Positions 1-7,826 of a stretch of DNA of 62,280 nt are shown here, in pieces. Within the stretch, counting starts at the first letter, position 1; each line of letters starts with the position of its first letter. The notes below the pieces were generated by a model. It ran no database searches. It had not been told where the DNA came from and saw only the letters and a program-made list of their open reading frames with translations. The stretch comes from Chara braunii. Lineage: Eukaryota; Streptophyta; Charophyceae; Charales; Characeae. Position numbers and translations under genes: made by a program. The stretch spans positions 993,821 through 1,056,100 of the forward strand of contig BFEA01000235.1 of the NCBI GenBank assembly GCA_003427395.1, in the 5' to 3' direction.

Positions 1-38
<38 letters not shown>

Positions 39-81
39 CCCCCCGGGGGGGGGGAGGGGGGGGTGGGGGCGAGTGGAAACA

Positions 82-129
<48 letters not shown>

Positions 130-130
130 C
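1..130. repeat. Homopolymer block (A, C, G runs)
   Basis: The window opens with 36 A, then 8 C, then a G-rich run, and after a short unique stretch a run of about 45 C (83-127). Runs this long of three different bases side by side are unusual in a natural locus. They may be a low-complexity contig edge or an assembly artefact. No gene is visible. Confidence 0.9.
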
Positions 131-210
131 CTCGTAAGCCGCCGCCGTCAATGCCCTGATACGGTCCTTGACCCATGTACACGGTCCTGCTAGAGGGCCC
201 GTAAGTTTGA

Positions 211-326
211 GGGCCTCGTCACACTACCCGCCATCCGCCATCATTTTGATTGCATGTGGACATCGTTCTGTCCAGATGCATTCGAAATCTTGGCGGATGA
301 CGAGTAGTGTAGTGTAACTAGGGCCT
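211..326. mobile_element. Family C palindromic MITE, copy 1
   Basis: The left end reads GGGCCTCGTCACACTACCCG followed by a CCATCCGCCA block. The right end is its imperfect reverse complement (TGGCGGATGACGAGTAGTG...AACTAGGGCC). The element is about 115 bp, carries no ORF and could fold into one long hairpin. The same termini recur at 7253-7547, which is why I treat it as a family. Confidence 0.7.
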
Positions 327-458
327 AACACGATCACATGGCACGGTTACGGGTTTCCCGACCTGACACTTTTCTGGAACAAACTTCGCCGTCGTCACGT
401 TTGCTACTGACAGCCGTTTTGCGGCCCCCTCCCTCAGGCCGCATTACTGGTACATTCA

Positions 459-580
459 GGGCATCTCCACACCACTCTCGAAATTTGCAAAATGGGAATG
501 AACTTCCCGCTAGAACATGGCCAGATGCACCCGCCACATTTTTGTCTTTTTCACATTTCGACAGTGGTGTGGCGAGGCCC
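459..580. mobile_element. Family B palindromic MITE, copy 1
   Basis: The arms CCACACCACTCTCGAAAT and ATTTCGACAGTGGTGTGG are inverted repeats about 120 bp apart. The interior (CCGCTAGAACATGGCCAGATG, then a TTTTTGTCTTTT tract) is shared with the copies at 1204, 6512 and 6815. It is non-coding; short ORFs across it are spurious. Confidence 0.7.
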
Positions 581-628
581 TCAGGATACGCTCCCTTCAC
601 GTCCGAAGGCACCACTGCCCCGCGGAAA

Positions 629-746
629 GGGCCTCGATCCACTACTCGCCACATGCGCAAACGGCAAAAACATGCCAGTGTATCTTCCCATGTTCAAGGG
701 GAAGATTCTCTCCTTTTGCACATTTGGTGAGTATGGAGCCAGGGCC
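629..746. mobile_element. Family B palindromic MITE, copy 2
   Basis: Starts GGGCCTCGATCCACTACTCG and ends in an imperfect inverted copy (GAGTATGGAGCCAGGGCC). The interior is in the opposite orientation to copy 1 (the AAAGG/CAAAAAC tract comes first), so insertion or internal orientation varies within the family. Confidence 0.6.
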
Positions 747-844
747 AAAGCCGCCCGCGTAAAACATTTACTTTCCCTGAAAAAAAGAAAAAAAAACTTC
801 ACTTTCAGGAATGCGACAAGCCTACATTCTTCTGCGTCTGGACT

Positions 845-901
845 GAAATGTGAGCCAAGTGCGGCCAATATTCGGGGGAAGACACACTTGGCTCACATTT
901 C
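845..901. repeat. Perfect 17-bp inverted repeat with a 23-nt loop
   Basis: GAAATGTGAGCCAAGTG at 845-861 is exactly reverse-complemented at 885-901. The loop contains ATTCGGGGGAAGAC, the terminal motif of family-A elements, so this may be a rearranged or truncated family-A palindrome or a further subfamily. Confidence 0.75.
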
Positions 902-966
902 CGTCCATATACCGCGATACCTCATTCATTCGTTCCGAGGGCCTCGCTGCACAACTCACCAAAATA

Positions 967-1088
967 CGGCCTGGCTCCACTACTCTGGAGATGCACAAAA
1001 GGCAAAAATCATGGCGGTGTATCGTTCGATGTTCTAGGGGAAGATTCACTCTCGTTTTGCGCATGTCGAGAGTAGTGGAGCGAGGCCC
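967..1088. mobile_element. Family B palindromic MITE, copy 3
   Basis: Arms GGCCTGGCTCCACTACTCT and GAGAGTAGTGGAGCGAGGCC. The interior carries the AAAAATCATGGCGGTGTATC and GGGGAAGATTCACTCTCG segments in reverse orientation relative to copy 4. A partial second left end (GGGCCTCGCTGCACAACTC) lies just upstream at about 939, so two insertions probably overlap here. Confidence 0.75.
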
Positions 1089-1203
1089 ATGTTCAAGATG
1101 AGAATGTGCCTCTCGCTAGAGTTGGTGGTCTTTCACGCAAGTTTTCCGTTATGCTGAATCTCAGCAGAAGCTTGCTTCGCTCGCCAGAGGCATCAGCAGA
1201 CAT

Positions 1204-1325
1204 GGGGCCTCGCTGCACTACTCTCGAAATGTGGAAAACGAGAGTGAATCTTCCTCTAGAATATGGAAAGATACACCGCCATGATTTTTGTCTGTTGTGC
1301 ATGTCGGAGTAGTGCAGCGACGCAC
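1204..1325. mobile_element. Family B palindromic MITE, copy 4
   Basis: GGGGCCTCGCTGCACTACTC opens the element and GGAGTAGTGCAGCGACGCAC closes it. The interior has AACGAGAGTGAATCTTCC and CACCGCCATGATTTTTGTC. It ends immediately before the initiator ATG of the eL42 pseudogene, so that pseudogene has no leader of its own left. Confidence 0.75.
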
Positions 1326-1616
1326 ATGGTGAACGTTCCGACGACGAAGGCCTTCTGCAGTGCAAGGACTGCAAGAAACATACCCTTCACAAAGTCGCTC
1401 AATATAAAAAGGGAAAGAACAGCTTGAATGCGCAAAGCAAGAGGCGCTATGACAGGAAGCAGTCAGGATATGGTGGCCAGACGAAACCAGTCTATCAAGA
1501 AAATCGTCCTCCGACTTCAATGCCGGACATGGAAGCAGGCAACGCAGCATCATATCAAGCCATGTAAGCGCTTCGAAGTCGGAGGAGATAAGGGCAAGAG
1601 CACGTCTCCGTTTTAA
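1326..1616 (+). pseudogene. Ribosomal protein eL42 (L36A/L44) pseudogene
   Basis: eL42 is a small zinc-binding protein of the large ribosomal subunit, near the E site. From an ATG, this copy reads [11 protein letters not shown], then in another frame [15 protein letters not shown] and [19 protein letters not shown], then in a third segment KKIVLRLQC and KRFEVGGDKGKS up to a TAA. These are the diagnostic blocks of the family, in the correct order and over nearly full length (291 nt against roughly 315-320). Two frame-breaking lesions are visible: a small deletion near 1358 in the first Cys pair, and a deletion of about 25 nt near 1484 that removes the KKAKTT segment. No intron interrupts the copy, which fits a processed pseudogene. 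It lies among MITEs, not in a host gene context. A long minus-strand ORF across it is only its antisense shadow. Confidence 0.9.
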
Positions 1617-1858
1617 ACGAGTAGTTATCGTCAGCGTCGAAGATGGTCGCAAGCAGTGAGGGAGGATCCCATTTCGGAATTCTATCTGTGATTGTCGACG
1701 TGCTCTGGCATGTAGAAGATGACATAATGTATGGAGGCACACACGCTCGGCGAGGAGAACGCATGTAGAAGATGACATAATGTATGGAGGCACACACGCT
1801 CGGGGGGACCAATGGCATATCTCTTGGCGGCGGACGCCAAGCTTGCCGAGGAAGGTGC
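1617..1858. repeat. Spacer with a 53-bp tandem duplication (probable SINE body)
   Basis: The segment GCATGTAGAAGATGACATAA...CACACACGCTCGG occurs at about 1709-1751 and again at about 1762-1804 with only small differences. It adjoins the tRNA-like head at 1859-1930 on its 3' side (minus strand), so it may be the body of that SINE. No coding sequence is evident. Confidence 0.6.
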
Positions 1859-1930
1859 ATGAAGCCAATGGGGATTTAACCCACAACCTCCTGAATGCCA
1901 CTTGCGTGCCTTACCAACCGAGCTAACCTC
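1859..1930 (-). mobile_element. tRNA-like head of a SINE
   Basis: On the minus strand an A-box-like TTAGCTCGGTTGGTAAGGC is followed about 45 nt later by a B-box-like GTGGGTTAAATCCC. This is the spacing of an internal Pol III promoter in tRNAs. The cloverleaf is imperfect, so a tRNA-derived SINE or tRNA pseudogene is more likely than a working tRNA. It shares GAGGTTGTGGGTT with the head at 50331-50408, so the two probably belong to one family. Confidence 0.6.
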
Positions 1931-2035
1931 TTCCCCCGAATACAACGTACAGTCACTATAACTGTATTTAGTCTGACTGACAGCCCAAATACAGCTATAA
2001 TATAATGACCGTACGTTGTATTCGGGGGAAGAAGG
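1927..2035. mobile_element. Family A palindromic MITE, copy 1
   Basis: Terminal CTTCCCCCGAATACAACGTAC at the left and its reverse complement GTACGTTGTATTCGGGGGAAG at the right flank about 60 bp, which itself contains inverted ACTATAACTGTATTT / AAATACAGCTATAAT. The whole element could fold as one hairpin. It abuts the tRNA-like head. No ORF. Confidence 0.85.
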
Positions 2036-2037
2036 TA

Positions 2038-2470
2038 GTCCTTTGGGACCACTTTGCACATTTCTCGAGTGGTGTGGCGATGCCCTAAGACAGGCGTTAC
2101 ATTTCCAAGATGGGGCTCCGGTGGCACCTCGTATGGACTCTCGCGTGCGGCCTCGAATCGCCCGGTCAGGAATGAGCTGGCACTCAATCTTCGGTCACTA
2201 ATAATTCCTGATCACCAATATCGGACCACATACGGGGTATGACCATAAAGTGAAGGAAATTTCGGGCCCGCACGATTATAGGGGCCGCAGCACTCCGATG
2301 TCATGATAACGGCACCTCCTAGAATCCAGGGATACCGCACGTGAAGTAGGGGGCCTCCTTCCACTACCCGCCCAATGTGTAAATTTTTGTCTTTGGTGCA
2401 TATTAGTCAGTAGCAGAGCGGGGGCCGTATTCCCCAGCGAAAAGTTCTGAGTCGGCGGCACGCCAGCATG
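2038..2470. repeat. Family B fragments
   Basis: 2050-2090 is a single family-B arm (GCACATTTCTCGAGTGGTGT). About 2346-2430 is a short, degenerate copy (GGCCTCCTTCCACTACCCG ... AGTAGCAGAGCGGGGGCC) with the typical TTTTTGTCTTTGGTGCAT centre. Between them I see no gene. Confidence 0.5.
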
Positions 2471-4200
2471 ATGTGGAGCAGGATCTGGTTGGGGGTTTAC
2501 CTAGCAGGCATCCCTACGGCTCTCGCTCCGCAGGTCCATTAGCGACTCGACCGAATAGTTCTGTAGGGTTTCGTTTTCCGAACTGGAAATATGCGGATTT
2601 GGGAAGGGCCGATATGAGGTTTTGGCCATGGTTCACGTCACACTGCTGTCCCTTTTCAGATGGGACAAGGTCGCCGCCGTCTGAAGAGATGGGGATTTGT
2701 TACTTCGCTGGTCACACGGGACCATCCACAAATTGTCCAGGAACTCTTATGAACGAATTTTTGCCAATTTTTGAAGAAAATGCGAAAACACAAATGGGGC
2801 ATTTGCGGTCACCTCCAGAGGTGACAGCAAAATCCCTTGCCCCGCGGCTTCCCAGGCCGCTGACAAATGGGCACACCAATAATGCATTTGGTACTTTGGC
2901 AAATCTGTGTGATCGGCCCGCTACCCTATTTTTTGGGGGGGGGTGGGATTATAGGTCCCAGTGTGAGTATGCCCTCAGTATCGTTCCCGAAGGACTTACG
3001 GCCTCCCCACACAAACCAAAAACGAATGAATGCATCTTCCCCCAAAAGTGGTGAGATGCATCTTATTAAAACAAGTGCATGCGCTATTTCTTTTTTCCTT
3101 TCGACAGTGATGTGGCGAAGCCCTTAGGATTTTTTTTTATTTTTTTTTTTAACCTATATTCTTCTCAATTTCACCGCACACTACCTACCTACCACTACTC
3201 CTAATTGCACGCATACGGGAAGCCCCGTAGCAGCCAGAACCGTGTTCACGAGAGAACATGCGGGGGCTGCTCCCGAGGTACGTGGCCACGAGATTCCTTT
3301 TTTTATTCGGACATCGCATGGTCTTGAAGGAAAAGCCCGAAAAACGAAAAGAAAAAGACCCATTCGATCCAGCCGCTTCTGGAACTCGGCCTCGTGGTGC
3401 CGCGTAATTGCTGGTACGTGCCCCCCATTCTATACCACAGGGAGGTCTACGACCAGATTTTTTTTTTTCCCCTTTGGATATTCAAAAAGATTGCCAGTGG
3501 AAGGACACTTAGTGCCAACCGACTGTGATAATCCGCTTGATGCCCCGGATCGGTATTAGAAGGGGTCTATATGACCAGCAAGTGTGTGAGTGTGAGCGTG
3601 AGTGGGTTGTGTGTGGTGTGTGGGAGAGTGTTGGCCATAGCAATTGCTGCTACTCGATGGGGGGGGCTGGGGGAACCAGTTGGAGGCGCAGCTTACTGAC
3701 AAAATGGTCTGTCTCTGAGTTAGCCGGAACCCCCCCCCCACCGGCGGCCCCACCCTTCTCCCTTACCACCGGCGATTAGGGTGGGGGGCGACATGCATCC
3801 CCTTAATTGTGAGAGGTAGATATGCTTGCAGGGGTCCGCTGTATAGGCTTAGGAATAGTGGAAGGAAGATAATGAAAGGAGAAATTGAGAGAAGAATATA
3901 TCGTAGTTTTATTTTTTTTTTAAAAGAAGGGAAAAAAGACAAGACACAGAGAGGGCGCCCAGCATTCCCGTCGGAGAACGTACGATAAGCCGCCGGGAGT
4001 GCTGGGATCGTAAAGCCATAAGACAAAATAGGGTACTCTACAGGTAGCGCGGACCTATCGAGCCAAGGTTTTTGGGGGAGGATAACTCATCCAGACGTTG
4101 CGCAAGTGTACTAGAAAATGATAAGGAACACACTCGTGCCGGAAATTACAGATGAAGCCATGAGACCGACTGAAGCTGCTACACTTGTATTTAGCTCTCT
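2471..4200. other. Unassigned intergenic sequence
   Basis: This stretch has open frames up to 193 codons (2473-3054, plus), but their translations are low in recognisable motifs, have no family resemblance I can name and look like chance ORFs. T-rich runs occur near 3130-3150 and 3456-3468. I find no RNA gene or palindromic element. Confidence 0.5.
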
Positions 4201-4204
4201 CGAG

Positions 4205-4296
4205 GGCATTTGCGACATTTCTCACATAGCAGCGGCCAGCTGTACTCAGCTCACTGGAGGGCATTTGCGACATTTCTCACATAGCAGCGGCCAGCT
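4205..4296. repeat. 54-bp tandem duplication
   Basis: GGGCATTTGCGACATTTCTC followed by ACATAGCAGCGGCCAGCT occurs twice, at 4205-4242 and 4259-4296, with the spacer partly conserved. Two units only; no function evident. Confidence 0.8.
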
Positions 4297-4369
4297 ACAA
4301 GTAGCAACTCCCACATTTCCCAACCAACGAAATATAAAAAAACAACTCTTACACCTTCCTGCCGCATAT

Positions 4370-4480
4370 GGGGCCTCGCTCCACTACTCTCGAAATGTGC
4401 AAATTCTCCAAAAACAAAAACAAAAAAAACACCAACATGGAATGTCTTTGGTGCATGTCGAGAGTAGCCGAGCGAGCCCC
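4370..4480. mobile_element. Family B palindromic MITE, copy 6
   Basis: Arms GGGGCCTCGCTCCACTACTC and GAGTAGCCGAGCGAGCCCC. The centre has been replaced by a CAAAAACAAAAAC A-rich tract. The terminal inverted repeats are still clear. Confidence 0.75.
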
Positions 4481-4909
4481 ATGCTCAGCGCCGATCGCAG
4501 CCGCCCGATAGGACAAAGCTCGAGAGAGCTTATCCGGGGGCGAGGTCCCACTAGCAAAGAGGATTGGATTGAGCGCCTGCATCTAGACGTGTTCCTGGAA
4601 AAGTGCAGAAATTCGAGATTGAACAGCTTTTCTGCATCTCTGCTAAAACACGTCCAGATAGATTCAGGAGCTAAATCAAATCCGCGTTGCAAATGGAACC
4701 TAGGCCCGGGTCGTCAGAACTCACCGTAGGATATGATGATGGCCAGGTACAGAATCTGCACCTGCATGTCTAGACGACCCGATGCAGGATGGCCAAGCTG
4801 CCAGGCTGCCATTCCTATTCTTGAACCTTTCCTCTCTGAAGAGATAAACTCTAGGATGGCTATCCAAGCCAGAGGGATAGCTGAAGCGACCGGATGAGCA
4901 AGAGAACAC

Positions 4910-5024
4910 TTAGGGCGTCGCTGCACTACTTTCGACATGCACAAAAGACAAAAATGATGGCGGTGCATCTTTCCATATTCTAGCGGAAGATTCACTCTCC
5001 TTTTGCACATTTCGAGAGGCTGTC
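4910..5024. mobile_element. Family B palindromic MITE, copy 7
   Basis: Left arm GGCGTCGCTGCACTACTTTC, interior AAAAATGATGGCGGTGCATC and GCGGAAGATTCACTCTCC, and a decayed right arm (CACATTTCGAGAGGCTGTC). Confidence 0.65.
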
Positions 5025-5115
5025 TGAAGACCAACATACAGCATTCACAACTTCAAAAAATGAGAACATTCATTACCAACCTTAATGACGGATCTGCAGG
5101 TTGATAATCCGTCTA

Positions 5116-5215
5116 CCGTCTCCACCCGAATAGAATGCCCGGTCATTATAGCGGTATGTGGACTGAAAATTGCACCAGATACGGCTATAATGACCGGGCG
5201 TTCGGATGAAGACGG
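5116..5215. mobile_element. Family A palindromic MITE, subfamily 2
   Basis: Between flanking TA dinucleotides lie CCGTCTCCACCCGAATAGAA and TTCGGATGAAGACGG as terminal inverted repeats, with subterminal GCCCGGTCATTATAGC / GCTATAATGACCGGGC. It carries CACCC in place of CCCCC, like the copies at 10147 and 51187. Confidence 0.85.
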
Positions 5216-5219
5216 TAGC

Positions 5220-5950
5220 CAACTTCGAGCTTATGCTACAGACGGCCCTGTTGCACAGCTACCAGAGTGTAGCGTTCGACAGCTACCGGAGCGTAGCTCG
5301 CAGGTGACTGCAAAGCCCGCCGCCGACGTGGCCCTTACCAAAAAAGGCAGTTGGACTCATCAACGCAATGATTTTCGTGGCTGGCAAGTCAGAGTAACTG
5401 TCTTTTCTTTTTCTGAAAATTGCGTACGAAGGAAACTGAAAATCAGGTGTCGTGCCCAAAACGGAATGTAAGAAAAAACCGGCTCGACTTCCGACGACAT
5501 GAAAGGTCGACGAGTCACGAAATTCTGCCGACGGCGTGACGGAACGAGGATCGGGGCAATCGAATCGAGGAGAAAACTTGTCGTTTTATTGAGGTCGAAG
5601 GGTTACCGGTCTTCTCTCACCGTGAGGAGAAAACTACGCTGATGATCTTAAGGAGGATCGGGACAATCGAAGTGGCGGCTACTTGTCGTTTTATTAAGTG
5701 ATGCCGCCTTCGTTTGCCCTTCGACCAAACGAAAGACGATCAGCGAAATGAGATAACTGAGTGTCGGCACGTCCTCAGAGATTATTGAACATGAGGCCGA
5801 GCTGTCGCTAAATTCAGGTCAACGAGAAATAACAAATGTCTCTAACCGAAAAGGCTCCTTTTCACTGCATGACATACTAACGGACTCTTCACATGCAAAG
5901 CTGACGGAACACCGCTCTCATCAGCTGGCCTCCGCAACACATCTGCCGAA
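5220..5950. other. Unassigned; contains an imperfect ~110-bp repeat
   Basis: AGGATCGGGGCAATCGAATC with CTTGTCGTTTTATT (about 5549-5592) recurs as AGGATCGGGACAATCGAA with CTTGTCGTTTTATT (about 5653-5698). A small ORF at 5085-5471 overlaps the family-A element and is not credible. No gene recognised. Confidence 0.5.
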
Positions 5951-6080
5951 CTTCAGTTTTAACCACGGGCGTAGATCAGATGGTAAACCTACCAACAACT
6001 TCGGTTCTAACCACGGGCGTAGATCAGTTGGTAAACCTACCAACTTTTGAAGTGTACGCCTGAGTTTGAATCGAGATGCA
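5951..6080 (+). repeat. Duplicated tRNA-like 5' half with B box
   Basis: ACCACGGGCGTAGATCAGWTGG followed by TAAACCTACCAAC occurs twice in tandem (5951-5996 and 5999-6045, period about 47). TAGATCAGTTGG resembles a Pol III A box with one mismatch. About 50 nt downstream of it GAGTTTGAATCGAG resembles a B box. This looks like a tRNA-derived SINE head whose 5' half was duplicated. Confidence 0.5.
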
Positions 6081-6511
6081 ACAAGGTGAATGAAATTCTG
6101 AAGACAGCTGGCCTTCAAGGAAAAGGAAAAAATTCGGTGTCATCAGTCTAACACAGGTTGCCAAACGACATCTACTGAACTGTCTGGACTGGTCATAAGG
6201 GTGGACAAAGTAGACAGAACTACAGAAGATCGAGTACGGTCAATTTTCCCAAAAGATCCTGGTGGTGAGTTCCACGCATTGCATTCATTAGTCACTCCTT
6301 GGCAGGTAGCGGCATGCTCCTGCTGGTGCTATGTTCAACCTAGGAAGGGATGCTCCTGATCGGTGACACGTCCAGGTTCGAGCTCCGATGTAGCATGCAC
6401 ATATGGCACAATTGGGGCTCGGCCTGGCCCTAAATTCAGAGCTCAGACTCCATACGTGAAGGTAGCTGCGGCATATTTCAGTTTCACAACTCTCGAAGTG
6501 TAAGTGTGTCA
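6081..6511. other. Unassigned spacer
   Basis: No ORF with recognisable content, no palindromic element and no RNA gene seen in this stretch. Confidence 0.5.
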
Positions 6512-6645
6512 TCGCCACACCACTCTCGAAAGGTACAAAATGAGAATGAGCTTCCTGCTAGAACATGGCCAGATGCACCCACCGCATTGTCGAATTTTTC
6601 ACATTTCGAGAGGTGTGCCAAGGCCCCGAGTATCCATACCAAATG
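6512..6645. mobile_element. Family B palindromic MITE, copy 8
   Basis: CGCCACACCACTCTCGAAAG at the left and TTTCGAGAGGTGTGCCAAGG at the right, with interior CCTGCTAGAACATGGCCAG. It is closest to copy 1 (459-580), so the two form a subfamily with ACCACTCTCGAA arms. Confidence 0.7.
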
Positions 6646-6741
6646 TAAGGGTTAACCGCCACCGTAGTTATGTCATTTTCACATTGTGCGAGTAGTGCGC
6701 CAAGGCCCTTAGCCGCATGTTTACCCCGGCTCCGGAAACTA

Positions 6742-6808
6742 CCGTATTCCCCCGAACATAACGCAGGTACAACCAAGATACGGGTGCGTTGTGTTCGGGG
6801 GAAGACGG
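6742..6808. mobile_element. Family A palindromic MITE, short copy
   Basis: 67 bp between flanking TA dinucleotides: CCGTATTCCCCCGAACATAA, a short unique centre, then TTCGGGGGAAGACGG. Only the outer arms remain, so it is an internal deletion derivative or a minimal member. Confidence 0.8.
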
Positions 6809-6814
6809 TAGCCA

Positions 6815-6932
6815 GTAGGCCTCCAATACTCTCGACATGTGCAAAACGAGAGCCAACCTTCCGCTAGAGCATGGAAAGATACAACGCAATAGTTTTTGTC
6901 TTTTGTGCATGTCGAGAGTACTGGAGCGAGGT
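6815..6932. mobile_element. Family B palindromic MITE, copy 9
   Basis: AGGCCTCCAATACTCTCGAC and GTCGAGAGTACTGGAGCGAG are near-perfect inverted arms. The interior again carries CCGCTAGAGCATGGAAAGAT and TTTTTGTCTTTTGTGCATG. A decayed half-copy follows at about 6940-6975. Confidence 0.8.
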
Positions 6933-7107
6933 GGCTTGTTTTTTTGTCGTTTGTTCATGTCGAGTAGCGGAGCAAGGTGCCTATTCTTTTGCGGCGTTGA
7001 CGGCATCATGCGACTGACACATCTGTGCGACGCAAGGAGGCATGTCACCCACCCAAGGCATGTGGAGAAGAACACATGATGGCTTTGCTGCACCCGAACT
7101 GAGAGGC

Positions 7108-7225
7108 GATGGACCTCGCTGCACTACTATCCACATGCACAGAGGATGGCAATGTATCTTTACATGTTCTAGCGGTGGATTCAGTCTCATTTTGCACATT
7201 TGGAGAGTGGCCCAGCGAGGCCCGA
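7108..7225. mobile_element. Family B palindromic MITE, copy 10
   Basis: GGACCTCGCTGCACTACTAT opens and GGAGAGTGGCCCAGCGAGGC closes. The interior is in the reverse orientation (AATGTATCTTTACATGTTC, TCATTTTGCACATTTGG). Confidence 0.7.
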
Positions 7226-7252
7226 TATCTCGGAAAACCTTGCGCTGGCATA

Positions 7253-7547
7253 GGGCCTAATTGCACTACTCGCCATCCGTCACATTTCGTGGCGGATGCG
7301 TGGAGAGTGAAAAAACTGAGAATCGCGTCGAACTCGAGGCCTGGTTGCACTTACTCGTCACTATATTTCTTCTACAGTGTGGCAGCCGTCGGGCACATTT
7401 TGCATTCGTCAAGTTTGGCCAGTAAGTGCAACCAGGCGCCTACTCTCCAAACTTGGCGTATATTATTGGAAACATAAGCCTTGGGCACTGGGCCCGTTAT
7501 AAAAAAAAAAAGGTCGGCGTATGGCGAGTAGTGCAACTAGGCCTATA
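7253..7547. mobile_element. Family C MITE with a second one nested inside
   Basis: The outer arms are GGGCCTAATTGCACTACTCG at 7253 and CGAGTAGTGCAACTAGGCC at about 7527. Inside, GGCCTGGTTGCACTTACTCG (from about 7339) is matched by AGTAAGTGCAACCAGGCGCC (to about 7441), a complete second palindrome of the same type. The nesting dates the outer copy as older. Confidence 0.75.
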
Positions 7548-7674
7548 GCCTCACTTAAAACGCAGACATCAGGGACGGAATAGAGACGATGGTATTTTTT
7601 CGCATGAAAGAAACGAAACCATGATAAAACATTGTCCTCTTCAAACAAAAGCAGACACGTAAGGGAGAACGAAC

Positions 7675-7826
7675 CTTGTTATACTCCTCGAGCCACTTTT
7701 CCTCCTCGCAGGCATTTTTCCACTTCTCCATCAAGCTGAGAACTGCAGCTCGACTTGCCACCTCTTCCTTCGCATGGAAAATCTGCTCTTCGATGGTGCT
7801 CAGCAACTCCGAGGGATCCACAACAC
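7675..7826 (-). CDS. MAP65-like gene, exon 7 (last found)
   Basis: 152 nt that complete the split Gly codon from exon 6 (GTGCAG|GTGTTG) and end in phase 0 at AACAAG|GTTCGT. Encodes PSELLSTIEEQIFHAKEEVA and EKWKNACEEEKWLEEYNK. In relatives the next residues are the D.NRY...RGAHLNLKRAE block, which is absent from the window. Confidence 0.92.

Noticed and set aside
1218-1901. 227-codon minus-strand ORF
   Set aside because: It is antisense to the eL42 pseudogene and runs through a MITE and the SINE; its translation has no family features.
2473-3054. 193-codon plus-strand ORF as a gene
   Set aside because: No domain, no splice context and no conserved motif; likely a chance frame in moderately GC-rich DNA.
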